NCBI GenBank assembly: GCA_963789495.1 | Contig: CAWBLP010000028.1 | Location: 101,656-165,655, forward strand | Length of the DNA stretch: 64,000 nt | Direction: 5' to 3' | Source: CAWBLP01 sp963789495 | GTDB taxonomy: Bacteria; Pseudomonadota; Alphaproteobacteria; Acetobacterales; Acetobacteraceae | Shown here: positions 1-13,600 of the stretch, one piece after another | Numbering within the stretch: the stretch's first letter is position 1 | How the letters are laid out: every line of letters begins with the position of its first letter | Made by a program: the position numbers and the translations under genes | Notes under the pieces: generated by a model | Database searches by the model: none | What the model saw: the letters and a program-made list of their open reading frames with translations, nothing else | What the model was told of the DNA's origin: nothing

Positions 1-1
1 C

Positions 2-3000
2 CGGTTCCCCGGCGCGGATGATGTCGAGGCTTTCTGGGACATGCTGCTCGCCGAACGCGAAGGCATCACCCGATTCTCGGACGCTGAACTGCTGGCAGCC
101 GGCGTCTCACCCGCCGCGCTGGAAAGCCCGTCCTACGTGAAGGCCATGCCGGTGCTGCGTGACATCGACCGGTTCGATGCCACGTTCTTCGGCATCGGCC
201 AGCGCGAGGCGGCGCTGATGGACCCGCAGCACCGCCTGTTCCTGCAGGAGGCGTGGCACGCCCTGGAGGATGCCGGCTGGGACGGCGATGCGGAAGTCGG
301 CGTCTTCGCCGGCGTCAGCCTCTCGACCTACATGCTCAACAACCTGATGAGCCGGGGCCAGGGCGAGTATGGCGTCGACGCCCTCCAGCTCGTGCTGGGC
401 AACGACAAGGACTACCTCGCCACCCGTATCGCCTATCGCCTCGGCCTACGTGGGCCGGCAATCACGGTACAGACGGCCTGCTCGACGTCTCTGGTCGCTG
501 TGGCGCTGGCCTGCGACAGCCTCATGACCTACCAGTGCGACATGGCGCTGGCAGGTGGTGTCAGCATCAAGCTGCCTGCCGTGTCCGGTTACCGCTACGA
601 ACCAGGAAGCATCCTGTCGCCCGACGGTCATTGCCGGACGTTCGATGCCCGCGCCGGGGGCACGCTTTTCGGCAGCGGCGTCGGCGTGGTCGCGCTGAAG
701 CGGCTGCCGGACGCGTTGGCGAATGGCGACCACATCCACGCCGTGATCCGTGGCTGGGCGACCAACAACGACGGAGACCGCAAGGTCGGGTTTGCCGCGC
801 CCAGCGTGGACGGGCAGGCACGGGTGATTGCCAGGGCGCTGGCGATGTCGGGTATGTCGGCGGAGGATATCGGCTACGTCGAGGCGCATGGCACCGCCAC
901 CCCTGTCGGTGACCCGATCGAAGTCCGGGCACTGATCCAGGCCTTTGGCAACGGGCACCGGACCGCGCCCTGCCTGATCGGATCGGTGAAGACAAATGTC
1001 GGCCATCTGGAATGCGCCGCGGGGGTAACCGGCCTGATCAAGGCCGCGCTCGCGGTGGAGCGTGGAATCATTCCGGCAAACCTGCACTTCGAGACGCCCA
1101 ATCCGGAGATCGACTTCGCCGCCAGTCCGTTCCGAGTTGCCGTACGGACAGCAGCCTGGCCTGACAGCGACATCCCCCGACGCGCGGGGGTGAATTCCTT
1201 CGGGATGGGCGGCACCAATGCCCATGTGGTGATCGAGCAGCCACCCGCGGCGCCACAGCAAGCGGAACGCGATCTGCCAGCGGCACTGGTCGTGCTCTCC
1301 GCCCAGAGCCGAACCGCATTGCGTGCCTTGGCAGGTACGATGGCAGAACGGCTGGAGCACGGCGCCGACCCTCTGCCCGCGATTGCGGCAAGCTCCGTTC
1401 GGCGCCGTCATTTCGTTCAGCGTGTTGCGGTCGCGGCCGGATCATCCGCCGATGCGGCCATGGCGCTGCGCCGCTTTTCGGCCGGCGAGACCAGTCAGGT
1501 TGCTGAGGGCATTGCGGGAGACGCACCCCGCATCGCGTTCCAGTTCACCGGCCAGGGCGCGCAATATCCCGGCATGGCGCGGGGCCTTTACCAGCACAGT
1601 GCCCGGTTCCAGGCGACGCTCGACCGCTGCGCTGCGCTGCTGACCCCACACCTGGATGGCAACCTGCTCGACGTGGTGTGGGCAGACGGCGAGTTCGACG
1701 CGGCTGCACGAAACGGGCTGGACTCAGCCGGCGTTGTTCGCGGTGGAGTATGCGCTGGCCGATCTCTGGCTGGCCTGGGGCATCCAGCCGGTTGCGGTGC
1801 TCGGCCACAGCATCGGCGAGTATGTGGCAGCAACGGTAGCCGGTGTGTTCGAACTGCCGGACGCACTGCGGCTGGTAGCGGCCCGTGGCCGGCTGATGCA
1901 GGCCCTGCCGCGCGACGGCTGCATGCTGGCCACCGATGCCGATGAAGCGACCGTCGTGCGTGCGCTCGCCCGCTATGCCGAAACGGTGTCGATCGCGGCG
2001 ATCAACGGTCCGAACGCTCTGGTCATCGCCGGGCGGATATCGGAGGTGGAGAGAATCGCCGCCAGCCTGGCAGCCGACGGCCACCGCTGCCGCCGGCTGA
2101 CCGTGTCGCACGCTTTCCATTCGCCGCTGATGCAGCCGATGCTGCCCGCGTTCCGGCAGGTGGCGGAGGCGGTCGCCTATCATCCGCCCCGGATACCGGT
2201 GATTTCCAACGTCACCGGACGGAGTGAGCGGGACCTGCTGTGCCGGCCAGACTACTGGTGCCGGCACATCCTTGCGCCTGTCCGCTACGCGGACGGGATT
2301 GCCACCCTGCTGCAGGGGCCGGAGGCGTCGGGCATCGTGCTCGAACTGGGGCCTGATCCGGTGCTGACGGGCCTCGGACAGTCGCTCGCCGGCGAGCGAG
2401 GCGCACGAACAGATTGGGTGGCCAGCCTTTCCCGGCGCCGCGACGATCTTGCGGCGCTGCTCGATGCGGCAGGACAGGTCTACGTCCGTGGTGTCGGTCT
2501 TGACTGGTCCGGCCTGCAGGAGGGCCAGTCGTGGCCGCGCGTTGCCCTGCCGCTCTATCCGTTCGACCGTCAGCGCCACTGGATCGATCCGCTGCCGCAG
2601 ACAGACGGGGAGCAGCGTCTCGGTCCGACGGACCATCCGCTCCTCGGCGTGCGTCTCCGCGAAGCCGCCAGCAAGGAAATGCGCTTCACCGCCCGGCTCA
2701 GTTGCGAGCAGCCGGCACTGCTTTCCGACCACCGCGTGTTCGGCGTTCCGGTGCTGCCGGCCGCTGCCGGCCTGGAAATGGCTCTCGCGGCAGCCGATGA
2801 TCGGCCATCGCGGGGCGACGCCGTTCCGGTGCTCGAGGCGGTGCGCTTCCACGAGGCAATGACATTGCCGGAGAACACGGTTCGGACCGTTCAGACGGTG
2901 TTGTCGCCGGAATCCGCCGGGTCTTCGGACTTTGGTGTCTACAGTCTGGACGACGACGCCAATCAGTGGCGGCTGCACGCCGGGGAAAGATTCGGTTCGC

Positions 3001-6000
3001 CGCCCTGTCCTTGCCAGATCACGAGCCCCTGGCAGCGGCCCGGGCCCGCTGCGGCCAGGCGGTATCACCGGATAGCTTCTACGCAGCCTACGCCGAACGC
3101 GGGCTCGCTTACGGTTCGGCGTTCCGCGGCGTGCAGACTCTGGCGCTTGGCGCGGGCGAGGCTGTCGCTGAGGTCGTTTTGCCGGAGCAGGCACGTGTCA
3201 TGACCGGGCCACGGTTCCGGCTTCACCCTGCTCTGCTCGACGCGGGCTTCCAGGCCCTCGGCGCCGTATTCGCCGGAATGGCGCCAACCGAAACCTATCT
3301 GCCCGTCGGGCTCGAGCGGCTGACCTTGTTCCAACCGCTGCCCGCGCGTCTGATTGTTCACGCGCGCATCCGCCCCACGCAGCCGGATGACCGTGCGTTG
3401 CGCGCCGACATGATCATGTACTCCATCGACGGGGTGCCGGTCTGCCTGGTCGAAGGCCTGGAGACAAGGCGCGTGAACCGTGCCGCGGTGATAGGCGAGG
3501 AGGACCGGCCGCCGGAACAGGACGTCTATGAGCTGGCCTGGCGTGCTGCCCCGCTTTCCGGCGAAACGCCGCAGGATGCCGGACCCGTCCTGGTCATCGG
3601 TGAGGAGTCCGCGTTGGCGGATGCACTCGCAACGACGCTGGGCGAACGCGCAATCCCGATGCCGGCGACGGAGGCGGCGATCACCCGAGCGGTCGCGGTG
3701 ATCGAGCATGAGGCCCCGTCGGGGGTGGTCCTGCTGTGCACGCGGACGGCTCTCCTCGCGGAAACCGGCCCGCAGATGTTGCAAGCCGCGGCCGGCCCCG
3801 CGCTGCAGGTGGTGCGGCTGGTCCAGGCGATTGCCGCCGCCTCGGCCACCGCCCGGACCAGGCTGCTGGTGGTGACACGCGGCGCGGTCGATGTGCAGGA
3901 TCTCGTTGCGGTACCAAACCCGGCGGGCGCCGCGGTCTGGGGCAGCATGCGCACATTGCTGCACGAGTTCCCCGAACTGACCGCGACCGCGATGGATCTC
4001 GATCCGGATGGCTCCGATCCCGGCGAAACCTCGGCCATTGCAGCCGAACTCGGGGTGAACGGGCACGAGAGCCAGGTCGCCCTGCGCACCGGGCTGCGGT
4101 TCGTCGCGCGCCTCCGCCAGCGGGATCTGGCGTCCCTTCGCCGCCTGGTGCTGCCCCCCAGCCCGTTCCGGATCGAGCGGGACGAGGCGAACGGCTTCGC
4201 CGGACTGCACGCCGTGTCGATCGAGCGGCGGCCTCCCGGCCCGGGCCAGATCGAGATCGAGACCGTCGGGCTGGGCCTGAATTTCCGCGACGTGCTGGGC
4301 GCCATCGGTCTGTATCCCGGCAATCCCAGTGCACCCGGCGGGGAATGCTCGGGCCGCGTGGTGCGGGTTGGTGATGGGGTGACGCGCTTTCGCCCCGGCG
4401 ATGCGGTGATCACCACCGCGCCGGGCAGTTTCACGACGCATCTGACCGAGGATGCCAGCCGGTTTTTCGCCGCCCCCGCCAGCATCCCGCTGGTCGAGGC
4501 GGCCGGTTTGCCCGTGGTGCTGCTCACCGTCTGGTATGCTCTGGTCACCCTGGCCGACCTCCGCCGGGGCGAACGCGTGCTGATCCATGCCGCCTCGGGC
4601 GGCGTCGGAACACTGGCGGTGCGCGTCGCGCAATCTCTCGGGGCCGAGGTGATCGCCACAGCCAGCCCGGCCAAGCACGGCTTTGTCCACGCCCTTGGCG
4701 TGCGTGCGGTGGGAAACTCGCGCAACACCGATTTCGTGGATGTCGTCCGGCAGGCGACCGCCGGGGCCGGCGTCGACGTGGTGCTCAATTGCCTGACCGG
4801 CGCCGCCATTCCGGCAAGTCTCGACGTGCTCAAGCCGAACGGTCGGTTCGTCGAGATCGGGCGACGCGACATCTGGAGCCGGGAGGAAGTCGCGGCGCGC
4901 CGTCCCGACGTTGGCTACGCGATTGTCGATTTTGAACGCGAGGCGGAACGGGATCCTGACAAGCTGCGGTCCACCCTGGAGACCGCGATCGCCGCGATCG
5001 ATGCCGGAGGCGTCGCCGGCCTGGTCACCCGGACGGTCGATCTGGCGCGTATGCCGGAGACCATGGAACTGATGCGGTCCGCCCGCCACACGGGCAAGAT
5101 CGTGTTCCAGGTACCGACGGATCGGAGCGCGCGCAGTGCGAGCACCATCTCACCGGACGGCACTTATCTGATCACGGGCGGACTGGGCGGCCTCGGCTTG
5201 TTGCTGGCGCGGCACCTGGTGGCGAGTGGCTGCCGGTCCCTGGCGTTGCTGGCCCGGCGGGCTCCGGATGCCGCGGCGCAGGGGGTGATCGCGGAACTGC
5301 TGGAAGCCGGCGCCAGTGTTGAATGTTTCGCGGCCGATGTTGCCGACCCCGACTCGCTCGCCGCCGCGCTGGCGGCGATCGACGCACGCATGCCGCCGCT
5401 GCGGGGCGTGATCCACGCGGCGGGGGTGCTCGACAACGCGCTGATCGTTCGTATGCAGGACGATGGCTTCCGCCGGGTCCTGGCTCCGAAGGTTGCCGGC
5501 GCCTGGAACCTGCACCTGATGCTTGCGGACCGGCCGCTGGATCATTTCCTGCTGTTCTCCTCCGCCTTCGGTACGCTCGGGGCGGCGGGGCAGGCAAATT
5601 ATGCAGCCGCCAACGCGTTCCTGGATGCACTCGCGGCCCATCGCCGAGCACGCGGGTTGCCTGCACTGTCGATCGCCTGGGCGGGCTGGGAGGAAAGCGG
5701 CATGGCTGCGCGTGCAGCCAGTGCCGAACACGCGCCGTCCCTCGTGACCATGAGCACGCGGCGCGCGCTGCACCTGTTCGATACGGTGCTGGCCGAGGAC
5801 GCCGCCTGCGTTGTGGTGCTGCCTTCCGAAAGCTGGGCGGTTACGCTTGGGGGCGCCCCGGAGGCCGCGCACCCGTTTCTCGCGGAGATCGCGGCTGGCT
5901 TGCAGGCGGATGTGCCCCACGCCGGTGCAATTGCCGCCTTGCGCGAGGCCGTGCGGCGCGGATCGGCGGAATCGCGCGCCGCAGCCCTTGGCACCTACCT

Positions 6001-7693
6001 GGCCGAATCCGTGGCGCGACTGCTGCACCTCGACCTGGGAACGGTGATCGATCGGGGCCGCAGCCTGCAGGAGCTTGGCTTCGATTCGCTGCTGGCAATT
6101 CAATTGCGCAACCGGGTCCGTGCCGACCTGCAGCTGGAACTGACGCTCGACGGTCTGCTTGCCACGCCGGATCTGAACGCATTGCAACAGGCGGCGATGC
6201 GTTCGCTGCAGATCGAGCCCGAGACAGGCACGACCACATGGGCGGTCAGGCCCCGACCGCCGGGGAGCGACGCCCCGCTTTCTTTCGCGCAGCGGCGCAT
6301 GTGGTTCATGGCGACCTTCGAGCCGAACGCGCCGAATTACACGCTGGCGACCGTCCTGCATCTGAACGGTTCGATCGACGAAAGCCTGTTCGGCGCGGCC
6401 TTCGCCGAGGTCATCCGGCGGCATGAGGCTCTGCGCACGATCTTCCCGGTATCGGGGGATACGCCGGTGCAGCGTGTGCTTCCCGAGATCACGCTGCCGC
6501 TGGAGATCATGGACCTGCGGGATGACCCGGATCAGCCCGCCAGCGTCGCGCGAATCGGCGCCCGGGAGTCGGATTTTGTCTTCGATCTCGCGACCGGACC
6601 GCTGATCCGCTGTGTGCTGCTGGTTCTTGCCGAGGATCGGTTCGACGCGATCTTCACCGTGCATCACATCGTATTCGATGGTTGGTCGATGGCGCTGCTG
6701 GTCGGGGAACTGAGCGGCGCCTACTTCGCCCTGCTGCGCGGCGAGGCGCCGGCGCTTGCGGCGCTGCCCGTGCAATATGCGGATTACGCCGTCTGGCAGG
6801 TTGAGCTCTTAGAATCCGGCGCGGCGAAAAGCCAGATCGAGTATTGGCGGCACCGTCTGCAAGCGCCATTCGCCACGCTTGACTTGCCCTGCGATCGGCA
6901 GCGCGTTTCCGGTGGGGTTCGGCGCGGCGCGATGGTGCGCTCGGTCCTGTCGGCCGACTTGGCGGCCACCTTGCTCGCCTTCGTCGCCGCCCAGGGAGGT
7001 ACCATCAATGCCGTGCTGCTGGCGGCGTTCCGGGAACTGCTGCACCGGTTGACTGGGCAGACGGACCTGCTGATCGGCACCATGCTGGCCGGACGCTCCG
7101 TGGCAGAGATCGAACCGCTCATCGGCTTTTTCGCCAACGTCGTGGTGCTGCGAGCAGCGCTCACCGACGATCCCAGCTTCTCGGTGCTGGTCGAGCGCGA
7201 GGCAGCCGTGCTGGCAGACGCGATCGCACACGGCGACCTGCCATTCGACCGGCTGGTCGAGGAACTGAATCCACCCCGCGTGCGGGACCGGAATCCGTTC
7301 ACCGATGTGGTCTTCATCCTCCAGCGGGATTTGAGCGCCGCGGAAAGGGGCGGCGTGACCGGGCGCTTCGAGTGGCTAATGGGAAGCCGGTCCGTCCGCT
7401 TCGATCTCGAGGTCCAGGCCTGGGAACTCGGCGACGAGGGACTCGAGCTATCGTGGATCTACGACGCCGGACTGTTTGACCGGTCCACAGTCGAGGGGTT
7501 TGCCCGCCTGTACGAGGCGCTCCTGCGCACCGGGCTGGCCGATCCGGACCGACCGGTTTCGACCCTGCGGATGAGCGCGGCAGGAACCGGCGATGCCTCC
7601 GACGAGCCGGATCTTTCGGCCCTCGCGGAGCTGAGCGACGAGGAGGTGGAGGACCTGCTCCAGTCACTGCTCGAGAAGCCGGAACGCGGCTGA
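2..7693 (+). pseudogene. Type I polyketide synthase, fully reducing, with terminal condensation domain (5' partial, two apparent frameshifts)
   Basis: The start lies before base 1. The protein is continuous only if frame is changed near 1700 and again near 2990; the stop is at 7691-7693. Domains by base position: ketosynthase 2-1260 (Cys of TACSTS at codon 479; EAHGTATPVGD; KTNVGHLE); acyltransferase about 1530-2500 (GHSIGEY, Ser codon 1809; HAFH, the family signature for malonyl-CoA); dehydratase about 2620-3480 (HRVFGVPVLP and LLDAGFQ); structural KR half about 3520-4100; enoylreductase about 4150-5100; ketoreductase about 5155-5720 (TGGLGGLG, Tyr in QANYAAANAF); carrier protein (LGFDSLLA, Ser codon 6086); condensation domain about 6270-7560 (HHIVFDG at 6662). 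The tail is acidic and may be a docking segment. It would add a fully reduced malonate unit and pass the chain to the next gene, whose ATG overlaps the stop by one base. Whether the frameshifts are mutations or sequencing errors cannot be told here. Confidence 0.88.
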
Positions 7694-10600
7694 TGGACCA
7701 GCGCGCACCACTCGCCGAACTGACGGTGGGTCAGGCGAGCAACGTTGACTCGGGGGCGGCGGAGCGGCGCCTTCGGCTCGCGCGTCTGTTGGCCGAAAGG
7801 CGCGCCAGTGCGGCGGACAGGGAGCGACCAGACCCCGTAGCGTTGCTGGCCGATGCCGCGCAGCGACACGCCAACCTGGTAGCGGTCGACGATGGCCAGC
7901 GGCAGTTGAGCTATGCCGCGCTGGCCAGTGCGGCGGCAGATTTGGCCGCAGATCTCCAACGCTGCGGCGCCGGCCCGGGCGCTGCCGTTGGAATCATGCT
8001 GCGCCATACCGCCGATCTCGTGACCGCGGTGCTGGCAGTGCTGCAGACGGGAGCAGCCATCCTGCCGCTGGAGCCGGATGACGGCGCCGACCGGCTGGTC
8101 GCCATGATCGCCGCGGATCGTCCGGTCGCGGTGGTCGGGGACGACCTGACCGGCTCGACGCTGGCGGACGGTCGCCGCCTGAACCCGGACACGCAGGTCC
8201 TGGTTGTGCCGCCTCACGGGAAGCCGGATGCGTCGAAGGCGACCGATGTCGTGCCCGACACGCCGCTGTCGCGGGTCGTGTGTCGGCTGCGTCCCGATGC
8301 CGATACGATCACGATCGATGCGGCGACGCTGGGCGGCCGCCTGGCCTGGTTGGCCGGTTTCCGTCCGCTCGGTCCAGGCGATCGCGTCGGGTTTGCCGGC
8401 TCACTACACGGTGGAGCGCTCAGTCTCGAATTGTTGTGGCCGCTCTGCCAAGGCGCAACGGTGGTGCCCCTTCCGGGCATCGCAGCTTCCTGCGGCCGCG
8501 CGCTCGATGTCCTGCACATGCCGGCTTCCGAGGCACGCGCCTTCGAGCGGTCCGGCCCTCGCCTGCGCCTGTTGATGGTGAGCGGCGACCGGCTGGACGG
8601 ACCCCTGATCCGTCGCCTGTATGCCGAGGTAGCGGACGAGGTCATCGGCCTCCTCCTCGCACCCGCGGTCTGCGGACCGGCTGCGTTCCAGTGCTGCGCC
8701 CGGACGGCCGCCGATGGTCCCCTGCCGATGGGTCAGGCGGCAGGGCTTCGGCTGACTATCCGTGATCACCGGGGTGGGGAGCTGCCGGCCGGGGTGTCGG
8801 GAACCCTCTGGCTCGACGACTGCCAGAGCTTGGGGCAGCGGGCGCGCCGCCGACCCGATGATGGCCTGCTCGAATGGCGCGAGCCGTCAGATTCGTTCGG
8901 CCTGCTCGCGGGTATGCCGGTCAGCGCAGCAACCATCGCCGCGGCGTTGATGGCGCAGCCCGGGATCGGCGATGCACATGCCCGGATTGCCCGTGATGCG
9001 GCTGGCCGTGCGGTCGCGATCGGCTATGCGGTTCCCGCCGGAGCCACGCCGGACCTGCCGGACGGTTTATCCGCCGGCCTTGCCCGCATGCTGCCGCCGT
9101 GGTCGCGTCCCGCCGCAATCGTGGCTGTCTCCAGCATCCCGCTAAGCAGCAATGGTGTGGATGAGGTAGCACTCGCAGCCGTGCCGGTCATCGATGCGGG
9201 ATCGTGCGAGGTGCTCGAAGGCCGGCTTGCGGCGCGATCTGGTGCCGAAGCGGCCGTGCTGACCGGCCCCGCGCGGTTCGAGACCGGGCAGCTTGTCATG
9301 CCGCCGCTGCTCCCGCTGCCGGCGCCGGCGCAGCCCCGCCGCCCCCAGCGGGAGCAGGCAGCGGTTCGGCCGGCCTATGCGGACGGGGGACCGCTCGTGC
9401 TGCCACAGGATGCCCCGCGGACACTCGGCACCGCCCTGGAGCGGACCGCGCAGGAGACACCGGGCCACGGGCTCACGATCGTCAATGGGGCGGGACCGCA
9501 ACGGCTGACCTACGTCACGCTGCAGCGGGAGGCGCTGCGCATCGCAGCGGGACTGCAATCCGCAGGGATCAAGGCAGGCGACGCTGTGATGCTGCAACTG
9601 CCGGATCACGCCGACTGGGCGGTGGGATTCTGGGCAGCGGTCGTGATCGGCGCCTTGCCGGTCACCGTGGCCGCGGGTCCGAGCTTCGAGCCGAGATCCG
9701 TAACCGCGCAGAAGTTGCTGGCGGCGCATGCGCTGCTGGGTTCGCCGCTGGTCCTGACGACAGACGCACTGGCCGAGCGGCTGGAAGAACTCGGGCGTGA
9801 ATGCGGTCGCGCTCTCCGCTTGGCGACGCTGCGCGACCTCGGCACACGTCCTACGGGTTCGTCGCTCCAGCCGCACCTGGCCAGGCCTGAGGACGTGCTG
9901 TTTCTGCAACTCAGTTCCGGCAGCACCGGCGTGCCGAAATGTATCCGTATCACGCATGCCGGCGTGGTCGCGCACATTCACGGTGCGCTCGCTCAGGGTG
10001 CGATCCTGCGCAGCCATGCAGGCGAGGATCAGGTCGGACTGAACTGGCTGCCGATGGACCACGTGGTTCCGGTGATGACGCATCTGCGCGACCTGTATCT
10101 TGGCCGGGACCAGGTGCAGATCGAGACAGGTCTCGTACTGGCGGATCCGCTGGTCTGGCTGCAAGCGATCCAGGCGCACAGGCCGACCCACATCTGGGCG
10201 CCGAACTTCGGCTACAAACTTGTCGCGGATGCGCTGCGCCGGAGTACCGAGGCCCGGTTCGACCTCTCCTCGGTGCGCCGCGCCATGAACGCAGGCGAGC
10301 AGGTGACGCTGCGGACAATTGAGGCCTTCCTCGCGGCGACCCGGCCGTTCGGCATGGCGGTCGAAGCCATCCAGCCGGCGTTCGGTATGGCCGAGACCTG
10401 CACCTGCATGACGTTCCAGACCGGCTTCAGCCCCGGCGGCTCCGTCGTCTGGCTCGATCCGACTGCATTGCAGCAAGGCCGCGTGGAACAGGTGGACAGG
10501 GGCGATCCGACCGCCATCGCCTTGCTGCGTCTTGGGCCGCCGGTGCCGGGCGTGGCAATCCGCATTGCCGGGCTCGACGGCACGATGCTGCGGGAGGCGA

Positions 10601-13600
10601 CGATCGGCCGGTTGCAGATCCGCGGCGACGTCGTGACGCCTGGCTATGTCCATAACGAGGCGGCGAACCACGAGGCCCTGGTGGGCGATGGCTGGCTGGA
10701 CAGCGGCGACCTGGGTTTCATGCTGGATGGCGGGCTGGTGCTGACCGGGCGCGCCAAGGAGACGATCATCGTAAACGGGGCAAACTACTACTGCCACGAA
10801 ATCGAAGATTTGGCCGGAACGGTGGACGGCGTGGCCCCCGGCTACATTGCCGCAACGGGTCTGCCCGAGACGGCAACCGGCACCGAGGGTCTGGCGATTA
10901 CCTTCGTCCCCAGCCCGGGCGCCGATCCACAGGTGACCGCCGCAGCGATTCGCCGGGAGGTGGCGCGCCGCACCGGTCTTCGCCCGTCGCTTGTCGTTCC
11001 CATCGATCGCGCCGAATTTCCCAAGACAACGAGCGGCAAGATCCAACGCACCCGGCTGCGCGAGCGGCTGGCGGGCATGGCCGAACAGCGCAGCCTGCCC
11101 GACTGGTTCATGCGCGAAGTCTGGCTGCCGCGACCGCGGCCGACAGCGACTGACAGGCCAGACGAAGTAGCAATCCTGGCGGACGCCACCGGGCCATTCG
11201 CCGACGCACTTGTTGCCGCTTGCGCGAATGCCGGCCTGCGTTGTCGCGTCGTACCGGAGCCTGAAGCATTGACCGATGTCTCGACCGTGATCGACGTTCG
11301 GCCGATCGGATGGCGGGCCGGTCCGCAATCGCCGTCCTCGGATGCCGCAGCGGCGGCGGCCCGCGTGCTGATGGCCGTGCAACGCCTGCCGCCTGGCGGC
11401 CGTCTCGCCATGGTCACGCAAAGAGCGTTCGCACTTGCGGGCGAATTATCGCCTGATGCCGCCGCCGCGGTGTTGCGACCACTGGCGCGTTCCATTGCCG
11501 GCGAGCGAGCCGGTCTGGACATTCGGCACATTGATATTGACGACGGAGACGTGGCCCGCGCGGCGGGCGCGGTACTGGCCGAATTCCTGTTGCCGCGGGG
11601 TGCGGCGGAGGTGGCGCTGCGCGGTTCCCAGCGACTGGTGCCGCGGCTGCATCCAACTGTGCCAGTCCCTGAGGAAGCCCATGGGATCCGGCTGCGCGTG
11701 CGCGGCCGCTACATCGTCACCGGCGGCACCAGCCCGGTCGGCCGCACACTGGTTCGACACCTGCTCGAGGAATGCCAGGCCCAGGTGCTGATCACCGGAC
11801 GCGCCTCCGAAGCAGAGCATGCGGCAGTCCTGCATGGATTGGACGGTCTGGGCGGCGAATGGCGTTATGCGACAGCAGACGCGGCGGACCTTGCTGCGAT
11901 GGAGCAGGCAATCGATGCAGCGGCGGACGCATTCGGCGGCCCATTCGACGTCGGCTTCCATCTTGCCGGTTCGGCGACGGCCTGTCTGACCGAGGAGGAA
12001 ACCGAGGCCAGCCTTGCGCAGGCGTTTGCTGCGAAGGTTGACGGCGTCGCGATACTCGACCGGCTGCTGCGCTCCCGCGGGGATTGCGGGCTGGTCGTGC
12101 TGTCGTCAGTGAACGCGGTATTCGGCGGCGCGGGGGCTGGCGCCTATGGTGCGGCGAATGCCGCAATGGCCGCGCTTGCGCTGGCCCGCCAGGCTGCCGG
12201 GCACAAGAGCGCCGTCGTGCATTGCAGCCAGTGGCAAGGGCTGGGCATTTCCGTCCGCCTTGGGTTGACGGAGTTTGCCTCGGCACGTGGCTTTCTCGCC
12301 ATGCCGCCGGAGCAGGCCGTCGCTTCGCTGCTTGCTGCGGCCGCGGCGGGCGGGGCGTGGCTGATCGGGCTCGATGCCGGCAATCCCAATATTCGTTCGC
12401 GGGTGGCCGCGGGCTGCCGGTCGCTGCATTCCGTGCAGGCCCACGTCGCCGCCCCGACAGCCGCGCTGGCCGTGCTCAGGAACCAGTCCATTGTCGACAT
12501 CATGGGCGTCAACGTGCCGTGGGCCTTGGTTGCCCATCCGGCACTGCCGAAGCTGGAGTCGGGCGCAATCGATCGGGCCTCGCTCGCCGTGGGCGCGTCG
12601 CGGGACAGTGCAGCCGACGGAGCCCCTGCTTCACCGACCGAACAGCGGTTGGCCACAATCTGGCAGGATCTGCTTGGCCGTTCCGCGATCCGTCGCAACG
12701 AGGATTTCTTTTCCGCCGGCGGGCACTCGCTGACGGCCGCTCGGCTGATGCTGCGAATCCGCGAGGCGTTCGGTGTCGATCTGCCGCTGCGCATCGTTTT
12801 TCAATCGCCGACGGTCGCGGCAATGGCGGCGGCCATCGAGGCACGACTGGCGGCAAGCCAGCGCACGCTGCCTGTCTGCCTTGTCCCGTTGCAGGAAAAT
12901 GGCGACGGTGCGCCGTTCTTCTGCGTTCATCCTGCGGGAGGCAGCCCGTTCTGTTATGCCTCGCTGGCCGTAGCGATCGGCGAAGCACAGCCGTTCATGG
13001 GCTTCCAGGCACCGGGCCTGGTGGACGGAAAGGCGGTGCTGTCGACGGTGGAAGCGATGGCGGAAGACTACGCGGCAGCGATCCGGGAGGTGCAGCCGGA
13101 AGGCCCCTACCGGATCGGCGCCTGGTCCTCCGGTGGACCCGTCGCTTTCGAAATCGCCCGCCGCCTGCGCGCCGCCGGCACGGAGGTCTCGCTGCTCGCG
13201 ATGATCGATTGTGGGCTGATGGAGTCCGACAATCCGCTGCGCGGCTGGGGCGTGTTCGGCCCACTCCGCGGCCTGGTCGAGGTCAGCCGTTATCTTCGCC
13301 AAGTCCAGTTCCCACGCAGCTACACAGAGCTTCGCAACCTGGCGCGGATGATCGGCTTGAACCTGCCGGTGCGGTTGCGGGATGTACGGCCATCGGTGAT
13401 GCGTGATCTGGGGCGTTCCCTGCGGCTGTTCGACATCAATGCGCGCGCAGGCATGCGCTATCGGCCGCAGGCTTACGACGGCCGGGTGACGCTGTTTCGT
13501 GCCAGCGGGTCAGCCAGGCGGGGCAGCGATCCGGTGCTTGTCGACCTGTCCCGCTATGCAGCGCGGGGGGTGGAGCTGGTGCCGATCCACGGCAGTCACA

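Noticed and set aside
3065..5089. 674-codon minus-strand frame inside the PKS
   Set aside because: Antisense to the DH-ER region and of shadow composition.
9142..11421. 759-codon minus-strand frame inside the synthetase gene
   Set aside because: Antisense to the intact AMP-ligase domain, Arg/Gln/His-rich, without recognisable protein features.
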